Below are positions 47,488 to 57,500 of a DNA stretch of 64,000 nt, piece after piece. The stretch is from positions 4,650,001-4,714,000 of the forward strand of contig JAVFKD010000016.1 of NCBI GenBank assembly GCA_036429605.1, given 5' to 3'. Numbering within the stretch: the stretch's first letter is position 1; every line of letters starts with the position of its first letter. The stretch is from Cladobotryum mycophilum. Lineage: Eukaryota > Ascomycota > Sordariomycetes > Hypocreales > Hypocreaceae. The notes under the pieces are model-generated. The model made no database searches, was not told the origin of the DNA, and worked only from the letters and a program-made list of their open reading frames with translations. Made by a program: the position numbers and the translations under genes.

Positions 47488-48660
47488 TGATGGAAAATAG
47501 TCAAAGACGATGTAATGAAGATTGTAAAGACAATGTGCAGATTTTCTAATAGATGCTAGATAGGGCAGAGTAGTTGTTCTTATATCATCAGCGTTAACGC
47601 AATCTGCAGGGGGAGCCTCAAGCCCATGCCAGTGATCAATCATCTCAGGAGTCGGCCTAATTCAATCACAACGATGCAAAATATTCATCCCACATGGTAG
47701 CGTACAAGATTTCCAAGCCATATCCAAAATAGTCTATCGTTTATGCAGTCAAAAACACAAATCATTTCGTATTCCTAGTTGATATGTGGGATACCGAGGG
47801 GTCTACACACTTCACTGACCGATAAGCTGTCAAAGTACCGGTGGGATATCCCGCTCAGGTCCCGTTTCTACCACGCACAGCTACGTAATGAATCTCAAAG
47901 TCAGATTTGGCTTAGTCAATCAATGGATGAAATCGGCGCTTATGTGGGATGGATTAACAATGTAATATTGGCTCACCTAGTCCGAGGTTGAATCGTAGAA
48001 ATAGAAGTGAATGAATGTATCACCTTCCAACTTCCTTTTCTTCCAAGGTCTTGCGCTCAGGGCGTAGTCGACAGAAATTGCCAAATAGGACAGTTACAAC
48101 GCCCTTTCAAACGTCAAAATCTAGGTCTCAAACCATTTGGAATCATCGTATGCACAGACATCCAAGGCCGAGGCCTTGCGATCCTAGCACAGCCAGTATT
48201 CGTTATCGCGCACCCCATTGCTCCAAATGATGGGTCAGATGGTGCTCTGAATCTATGGGAAAAAAGCCAAGGAGGCAACACATGAAACTAAATGTGGCGG
48301 TTTCTGATCTGATCTCTTCAAACTTGTTTTGGGGATAACATTTCAAGCTATTCATTAATTATATTATCCTACCCCAAAATGAAAACAGTGTTGAGGAGGG
48401 CTCCTCCAGACTTGCAAAGAAAAATGTCAAGATTACAGTGCATATAGACACCCTGTAACGGAAATGAAGATCAAAAGTAATGTCTTTTGATTCGAGGTTG
48501 TATGACGGGAACCTGGCGAAACTCTGACCTCTCTAGTCATTCAAGCATAGATATTCACGCCTTCAAAGTCTGAGAGAATTATACTATGGAATAAGAGGTA
48601 AAGAGTTAGTGCGCCATAGTTTCCGACACATGGTGTTATAATGCAGATGGCTATGCACAA
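47488..48660. other. Intergenic, only weak open frames
   Basis: This holds the former promoter of the split gene and the 3' flank of the next gene. A plus-strand frame at 48007-48285 is open but has no recognisable features. Confidence 0.4.
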
Positions 48661-50346
48661 TCATAGGAATAGCAGTACCTTGTACTCTTTCTCGCCGAGG
48701 TCATATAGCTCATGGCGATGCTGGTCGTACGGCCTTGTACGATCTAATTCATTATTGTCAGTTTGTATTCCGACTTTGGCAGTCATGATATGAAGCTCAC
48801 AAGTCTGGCCCAATTTCGCATCTTCAATACAGACATGAATCCAATAGCCGTCTCTGTGCACTGGCGACACTTCCGAAACACCTTCGAGGGCATTTAATGG
48901 CCGATGTTGTAAATTTCTAGGCATTTCCCTCCAGCATTTGAGTCCTTCAATATCTGCCCGCTGGAGCTTTGTCTTCTCTTTTCCTTGCTTCTCTAAGAGA
49001 TAGAGATCGATCTGCTCATACCATTCCCAATTTGAACACGACATTATAACATCTGCACTTGACGGAGCGATTCTGGTAATGAGCGTATCCATAATGGGGA
49101 GAAGGTAATTGTGAAGCCGGTCGGAGAGCTCAGTTTTACTCTCGTACATCCATTTAAGCCCAACTGCCTCATCCGTCCTTTGCATTCCCAGGCTGACAAA
49201 GGAAATACGAAGATGAGTGAGTGACGGGAATATCGCCCCTGGCTGATGTTCGATTTGGGATTGTGAAGAGGTAGTGTCACTGCCTGTGAACCCAAGCATC
49301 AATGGTAACTCTTTCGGGTCCCATACAAGTTCGAGAGATCTGATTGTATCCATGATGGGTTGCGGGATGAGCTCATGCATATAACGCAACAGTATGGGGG
49401 AGAAGATATGAATGGTATTTGTCCCATAGAGAACATCTAACCCCTCAAAATAACTAAGATTCGATATGTTAGGGTTACCGTGATAGATTCAGACAACAAA
49501 ACTTCACAGCATGTTCCAGCACCGATTAAGATGGAAGGCGACTCACGCTTGACGACAGGATAATAGCCATCCGATGGCCCCAATTTTACACCTTTCCGGC
49601 CATTCTCCCGGCCAAAATTCGCATGCACCGGTCCCTTTGAGGCACTGATCCAAGTGTGGCTCACCACTACACATCCACGGAAAGTTGCATCTCCTTCCCA
49701 TGGGCAAATATCGATTTTGAGTTGGATAGAATCGGTGGCATATACACCCAAACCACCTCCATGCCTTTTCTTTCCCAGGGCCGGCGTCTTGGTCCGCACC
49801 GCCCAACGTACGCTTGTAAACCAACCCGGCATGGGGTCTTACCCATGTCGGTTGATAAGACAAACGGAGAGGGTATCGCCATTGAAGGTCCATATGAACG
49901 GTCCGCTCGCCGAATGCCAAGATTAGGATATAGCGACGGATCTCAAGCGGAACACGATGGAAAATGATGTCTTTTTTACGGTCCAATTTCTCTTTGGTCA
50001 TATTCGGAGGAGAAGCACTTGAGATTTGCTGAGCCGATTGGGTCTCGAGAACAAGCCGCTTCAAGGTGTTCTCCTCCCGTTGCTTTTCCTGGCGCTTCTG
50101 CCTACGCCTAGACCATCGCCGGAACCACACCAAGGGGAGTAAAAGTTGAAGCATCGATACTAAAACGAGAAGCCCGATGGATAGTGCGACAGCCTCCAAC
50201 ACATCGAGCGTCGATCTGATAAGGCTTCTCGCTCTGATCATCTGCCAGGCGTATGACCACAGGTCTGACCAAAGATCGCGCACGTCTTTTATAGCTTCCT
50301 GTAATGCAAAATCATCAATAACCCCTTCTGTATAAAATCGCAGCAT
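48661..50346 (-). CDS. DUF7730/F-box-like hypothetical protein with one membrane segment
   Basis: Two exons (50346-49547, 49453-48661) joined by a clean GTGAGT...TTAG intron give 530 residues. Residues about 50-75 form a strong hydrophobic segment followed by a very basic stretch (RRWSRRRQKRQEK), so the protein is probably membrane-anchored with the rest in the cytosol. From about residue 130 it shows the pattern PLEIRRYIL, then LLSCRQ spliced to the GLDVLYGTNTIHIF block. This is characteristic of the fungal DUF7730-type domain, an F-box-like family of unknown function. The join across the intron falls inside this conserved block, which supports the splice model. No link to the neighbouring genes is apparent. 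Confidence 0.75.
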
Positions 50347-53300
50347 CCGTCGTGATCTACGCTATGGGTGTCGCTGAGGGGCCTCGAACGTTTGCTCATG
50401 TGCGTTGATTGTTGAAACTGATGGTGCCTGATGAGCGCGGTTCAGCTTTCCCCGCAGCTGACTACTGGGGGTAACGAGTAATTGGATCACAATGAGGCTG
50501 GGGTTTATCAATTGGGAAACCTCCGAGACATGATGACAGCGAAAACACTTGTGACACCAGCAATTGTTGCTCCCTTTGAGATGACGGCAAAGAACGAGAG
50601 GAAGAGTAGGATTGTCTCTACCAGGTCAACAATTCATAAGGCGCGTTTTTCCTCTGCTACATGACGCCAACAATGAAACATATCCAAGACGCATCAAACT
50701 GTCATTTTCGAACCGGAACAGCTGTCTTTTTAGACATTGTATAATGTTTCACAGACGGGCGGCTCAATTTAATACCCTCGACTAATTAATGTTCCCCTGT
50801 ACCCAGAGCTAGATGATCTAAATGCGCATCATGAAAGGAAATGGGATGTGTATGGAGGACCTACAGAGTACCATAGGCGTCTTTGAACGTTGCTACCCTG
50901 TCAATGCCCCCGGGGGGATGTTTGGCTGCTAGGCATTCGAAACGAACACGGTCATAGCAGTCATAAATAGGAAGGAAACAACGCAAGGCAGCATGTCAAG
51001 CAGGGTGGACGCGCGTGCATACTCTTTCTTTAATCAGTGCATTGAAGGGAGAAGAAAAAGTACGGTGGTGCACTGAATGCACCTCTTCCTTCAAGATGTT
51101 TGGGAGGCGAGTTGACATGCAGGGAAGCGGACAAATTCGTCGGTAGTGTTCAGGACGTGAATCGCAAAGCTTTGAGTAGGACATAGTTAATAAGGAGTCC
51201 GGACAAATCAGACAGAGGCAAACCTCTCAACACGCTTCAAATCTCCCCACGTGCTCGGAGAAAGAAGACCTTGAGGCTTGAGGTGCGCTGTAATACTGGA
51301 CTCCCTACTTTCTGAGACAACAGCAAAAAAAAATACAGGCCCCACGTCTCCCGCTCTGATGGAGGGATGATTATCCATCTGATGGGGCAGTAGGGAAATC
51401 CTGCCAGCAAGGGTCCACGTGTCGATATAACACTGCTGACGAGGTGTCGCATCTGGTCAAAATGCTCTGTTTTACAGTGTTGAACAGACGTCACTATGGC
51501 GGTATGCGCCAGCTAGTCTCTCCAAGCAGAACATTCAAGAGCGTCTATAGAAGAAAGAATCGTCTCGAGAGGCAGTGAACAACTGTTTTTTTTTTTTTTT
51601 TTTTTAAATATTGCCGTTCAGGGGCAGGTGGCGCCGTAATGGTCGAGGCAAAAGGAGGGCTTGCGGATGCGACCCAGTTTACTCTTTTGTTGCCGTGTCA
51701 AGACAAAAACGGGGTGTTAATAGCGGGTTCGCTCGAGTGGCCACCATGATTGAGGGTCAGAACTTTGTCTGAGGAACGTGGAAACGACGCTGTCTAGGTG
51801 CACGGAGTAGAGTGTAGGCAAATGTCAGACCTTCGTACGCAGACTGCTCGTCAAGCCCGGGTACACAGAGACAAGGCAGCTGTGCCAATTCGACTCCAAC
51901 GGGTCCCCCACCCTAGAGGAAAAAGATTTGATGATCCAGTCGCCATTGTCTTCGGATTGCTCTTTGAGGGAAACGGCCGGGTCTCGTCCGTGTGTCGATT
52001 GTCGTTCCCCTAGCATCTGCACGGCACAAATAAGCCGGCAAATGTTGCCGAACAGCTTGCGCAGTGGTTGCGATTCAGATCCGCGACTCCGGTGCTCCGC
52101 AGACTGTTTCTAGCCAACTGGAGATCTGGAAGCTGTCACAGGTCGCGACGAGGGAGGAAGTGAGGGTAAACAAAAGGGGTAGAGCTCTTCCTGTAGCAGA
52201 GCCTCTGCCTCTACTTGTCTTACTGCTGTAGTTGGCATGTGTCTGACTTTAACCCCCTTCAAATCTGCCATTGATGGCTATGATTTTTTTTCTCTCCTTT
52301 GGTTGGTGTGGTTGCAGTAAATGCGATTTAATTTCACTCATCCCGTTGGCCGCTGAGACACACTGCAACCACGGCTCGGCTAGACACGCCAGTTGGCCCA
52401 AAGAGACGTTGCAGTGCTCCATAGAGAGGTCCGAGTTAGCCGGCAAAGAATCTTTCCCCCGTATTTTCTCCTCTTCTAGTCAGTAATTTTTGCGGTCGAT
52501 GGAGACGTTAAGGGGTGATCCTTTGTTTGTGACGTCGTTCCCTGCAGACCGTTGTTAGCTGCACCAGATCCACTCGGTGAAGCCTTGCCCTTGAATGATG
52601 TGAATCTACGTAGAATTCTCACCATACCCCCCACGATCTCAGGATATATTTCCCTTTATCAATTTGTTATGCGTACCCCAACTTGGATGCTAATGCCACT
52701 GTGATTTCGGTGCTTAGCAAAACGGCGCATTGGCATGTTATTGGCTTAGAAGATGAGGATTTCTGCCTCCTCTGGCTATCTAGAACCTCTACTTAATTGT
52801 GTAAATAAACTTGTCCAATGGGAGCAACTCTGAAAACACATTGGACCGCTTTTGTTTGTACCTAGGTCCCTAAATCGCTCATCTCTTATGAGACTGCCAC
52901 ACGATCATCTTGCATATCTGTCTTGGCCAAGACACAAAATACGTCCCAGTTTAATGGGACAAGGCTACAATGCGTAGTATCTAAATCTGTATTATCCCGT
53001 CTATAAACTTCCGCGTCCTGTTTGAACCCGAGGCTGCTACTGTTGCTTCCATCACATGAGAGCAGTCTGGGATGGGCGCAGAATATTTCCCTTCGACGTC
53101 GTAATGCATACCTGATGTTATGGAGTACATTGGCTTGTCTTATATGTATCAAGTCAACGCCGACATTGTCAATTGAAAATACCTAGGTACTCAACAGAAA
53201 CACCCAATGAGCCATACATTGAGCCATTTTGTATGCAGATGTCTCTCACCCTCTGCATGCAATGAAACCTACTGCATAATCCCAATGGTTTCAGACAAGG

Positions 53301-54502
53301 ACAATACATGTTTTCCCTCTATTTTCTCCATTTCTTCCCACATATAATCCACTTCCTTCTCCGTTGACTAGACCAAATACAAGAAAACAACCATTATCAC
53401 ATTAAGTTTGTCTGAATCCATTGGAATTATCTATATGGTAGTTGGCGTTTCATTCTATGATGCGGGGCGCAACAAGGTCAGACTGACGCACGATCACATC
53501 ATCTGGTGACGAGTCGGTCCTAGGAGGGGGTGTGTTCCAGGATATGGGAAAAGCCTAGCCAGAGGCCTCGCATCTGAATGGGTATAGTAATTCTCAAGAG
53601 AATGTCTCAAAAGGAACCATCACCACATGCAGTCTTCAGCTGCCCCCTCATTGAGTCAACACCCATCCGACAACTTGTTCCTACGTATGCAAGTAAGCTG
53701 TCTCGAAAATTCGAGGGGCATCTGTAAATACTTTTCTCACATCCGCATGCTACACCGCCGGTGAATTCGAAGGATGCATGCGTCGTAGAAACCCCGTATG
53801 AATAATCTGCCTGCACTTGGGCGGCCCCCTTCCCGCATCTGACATGATTCATCTGGTAGACGGTGCTTGAGAGGAAATGGTAGGAGGTATCGACAGAACA
53901 CGGTACTGTGGTGTATGCAGCGGCCTGGGTCTGGCGTCAGTTCACCAGTCAGAGAAACGTCGCATCTGCATAAGGGGAGAAGCACATCATTCTCAAGGGT
54001 TCATTAGCCCACCCTTTTAGTTCCTCATTCAGATCTTCTCGGATAAGTGTCCCGAGACACTCACCTGGAGCCCAACGACGACAACCAGGACATCCTAGGT
54101 CAGAGCGTGAAAGACGAAAACTCACGGCACATAGCCAAAGTCCAAATAGCACAAGCTCCACTCCAACTGCATTATTCCCTCCGTCTTACTCATATATATG
54201 GAATAATTTGGGACCTGGGATGCAAGTCGATGAATGAGGACGACTTGAATATTCATGATGGCGCATGTCATACAACGTCGCACTGCCTTACAGGTGGAGT
54301 GGAATGACGTGTTAGAGAAGAGGTAAGGAGAGCAGATGGATGCTATTATAAGAGAAATAAATATATACAGACCACTTGATATCTGCCTCAATGTAGCATA
54401 TCCTTCCCTCAGAAAGCCCCCAACACTATCATCAACCCCATAATCTGTCATTATCATTATTGTTATTCAGTTTTCACGTGCAACAAACACAAAGGGAAAA
54501 AA
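50347..54502. other. Long gene-poor stretch upstream of the NRPS-like gene
   Basis: No frame longer than about 110 codons and none with recognisable features. It contains a 20-base T run (51586-51605). The final 150 bp are the likely promoter of the NRPS-like gene, with TATAAG/TATATA stretches at about 54348-54370. Confidence 0.5.
51586..51605. repeat. Poly-T run (20 bases)
   Basis: Uninterrupted T homopolymer in non-coding DNA. It could be the tail of an old retrotransposed element on the minus strand, but no other trace of one is visible. Confidence 0.9.
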
Positions 54503-57500
54503 ATGGAGTCTCCTCAGAAGATCTTTGCCGTTGGCGGCTTTGAGTCATTTCCGGCTCTCCCATCATCAGTGCCGCGGCCCGTGGCCGACAGTGTTGTTGA
54601 GCACCGAGTCCCACTAACTCGGGGATCACCATCTTCTCTAGACATTGCAGCAGTATCAGCATCAATTCAAGCCGCCTGGGCTTTGGTTGCTAGCTGTCAC
54701 ACAAATTCAGATTATGCTGCATTCGACGTTAGCTTTCCAGAAACAAATGCATCAGTTCTTGGAGCCGATACAGTGACTTCACCTACTCCCGTGTGTATCC
54801 GACTGGCACAGGATCAAAAGATCTCAGAATGCTTGCAGGCGGTACAGTCGCAAACAACAAACCCCACCACCCACAAAGACGCTGGCTTGCCCGAATCATG
54901 GCAAGAAGATGTCCAGACTCTCCTCGTTATCCGAACACAAACAAATTCCTCCGCCCACGGCGTGCTAGAAAAGCGACCACAGACCCCCGAGAAAGCACCC
55001 ACCAAGACTTACGCCCTTACCCTCGAGATTCAATTTGGCACCGACAAGATTGCTGCCAGAGCCTACTTCGACTCCAGAGTCATCGAGCCATGGATCATGC
55101 CGAAGCTACTTGAGCGCCTCGAAGTTATCGTACAGCAACTCGATTCTATAGATCCCGAACAACCCTTACAAACCATTCGCACCATCACCCCCAAGGACCT
55201 GCAAGAGGTCTGGGACTTGAACAGTAAGGTCCCGGAGCCTATCGACCGATGCATACACGATATAATTGAGCAACAGGCCACTGTGCAGCCTGATGCGGTC
55301 GCTATAAGTGCATGGGATGGAGAACTCTCATATGGTGAGCTCAACCAACTTGCCTCACTGTTGGCATCTCACATCGTCGACCGCGTCGAGCCCGGATCAC
55401 TGATACCATTGTGTTTTGAGAAGTCCCAATGGGCAACAGTTGCTTTACTTGGTGTTTTGAAGGCCGGTGCCGCATTTGTATTCCTTGATCCCTCATTACC
55501 GGAGAAACCCCTGCAACACATTATCCACCAATCCAATACCACTCTAGTACTATGCTCCCTCTTAAACCAGTCTCTGATCTCTCAATTGGATGAGACATTG
55601 CAGGCCATCACCATTGATGCTAATTTCTTCTCGAAATTCGATAATGATAAGCGCATCCTGCCCACTTCCAACCCATCAGCTACCTCATATGTAACTTTCA
55701 GCTCCGGCCGAACGGGCGCATCCAAAGGTGTGGTTCTGTCTCACCGCAGTGCTATCTCTGCCATCTTTTACCAAACCGACATTCTCGGCTTCACAAAGGA
55801 CGTTCGCATCTTCGACTTTGCCCCGTACAGCTCCGATGTCTCCATCGAGAACGCCTTCACAGCTCTGACTACGGGAGGCTGCCTTTGCGTACCCAATGAA
55901 GAAGATCGAACCGTACGCCTCGCAGAATCTATCGCGTCGACAAGGGCCAACACAATCATTCTCACGCCTTCAGCATCTCATGCCATATCTCCAGATGATG
56001 TGCCTAGCCTACAAATGATCATTTTCGAGGGCGAGCCGCTGCACGTCAGAGACGTTGAGCCGTGGTGGGGAAAGGTGCGCGTCGTTCATCGATACGGCGT
56101 AAGCGAATCTCCTGCTGCCAGTACGATCAACATCAATGCGCAAACACCAGAAGCAGCCATTGGCATCGGTAAGGGTGCGGGCCAGGTTACCTGGATCGTA
56201 GACCCTGATGATAGTAATCGTTTGGTCGCACCAGGATTCACTGGTGAACTTTTGCTTGAGGGACCACTGGTTGGACGAGGTTACCTGAATGATCCTGACA
56301 AGACCGCCGTCGTCTTCATTGACGATCCAGAGTGGCTTTTGCAGGGTGCTGCACCAAATCAACCTGGCCGACATGGTCGATTGTTCAAGACTGGTGATTT
56401 GGTCCGCTATAACGAGGACGGGAGTCTGATCTACATTAGCAGAAAGGAGAGTGGGGTGACTGAAGCTGAGAATTCCTCCCAAGAAAAGACACCAGAGGCA
56501 GAGCAAGATGAGGAAAAGATTACAACATACTGGCGAGCGTTCTTGGCGAACCCTGAGAACGAACCATTCCCAGCACTCCCGCGATCCGTTCCAGAACCAG
56601 CTGCTGACAATACCATTGAGTGCGAGTTCTTATTCCCTCAAGATACGCCTTCAGTTACCCCCAGCCTGATCCGAGCTGCATGGGCGATTGTAGTTAACCG
56701 TCAGACCAATTCTGACGATGTCATCTTTGGTGCTACAGTATCCGGGTCTAACTCACCAGTCCCCGTGCGCATCAAGCCAGCCCGCAGCCATAGGGTGTCT
56801 GAATTTCTCCAGGCAGTGCAAGATCAGGCTACAGAGATGGCTCCTTTCCAACACGTTGGATTGGGCCGCATTGCCAGCGTGTCTTCTGACGCCCAGGACG
56901 TCTGCAAGTTCCAGACCTTACTTAACGTCCAGTCGTCGAATCATCTCCAGACGTGGGATCACACCCAACAGTATGCGCTGAGACTTGACATTCAGCTCGA
57001 AGCTGAGAAAATGAACGTCAAAGCTCGCTTCGACTCTAGGGTCCTGGAACAATGGTCTGCCGAGGGGCTGCTTGAGCGATTCGAGTTCGTCGTTGCCCAG
57101 CTTGCTTCTGTTTCTGCAGACTCCAAACGCACTTTAGGTGACATTACTACAGTCACGAAGAAAGATCTACTGCAGATCTGGGAGTGGAATGGCACTATGC
57201 CCGAGAACATTGACCGATGTGTGCACAAGATGATTGAGGATCAGGTCAAGATCCGTCCCGGTGCATCTGCAGTTGAAGCCTGGGATGGTCAGATTACCTA
57301 TGCGGAGCTAGACGAGCTTTCCAACAAGGTAGCCAGCCAGCTTGTCGAGCTCGGTGTCACTACAAATATGCTGCTGCCAGTGTGCTTCGAGAAGACCCTG
57401 TGGACGCCTGTTGCTGCGTACGGTGTACTCAAGGCGGGGGCCGCCTTTGTGCTGCTGGACCCAAACCTACCAGAGGAACGTCTTCGAACGATTGTCAGTA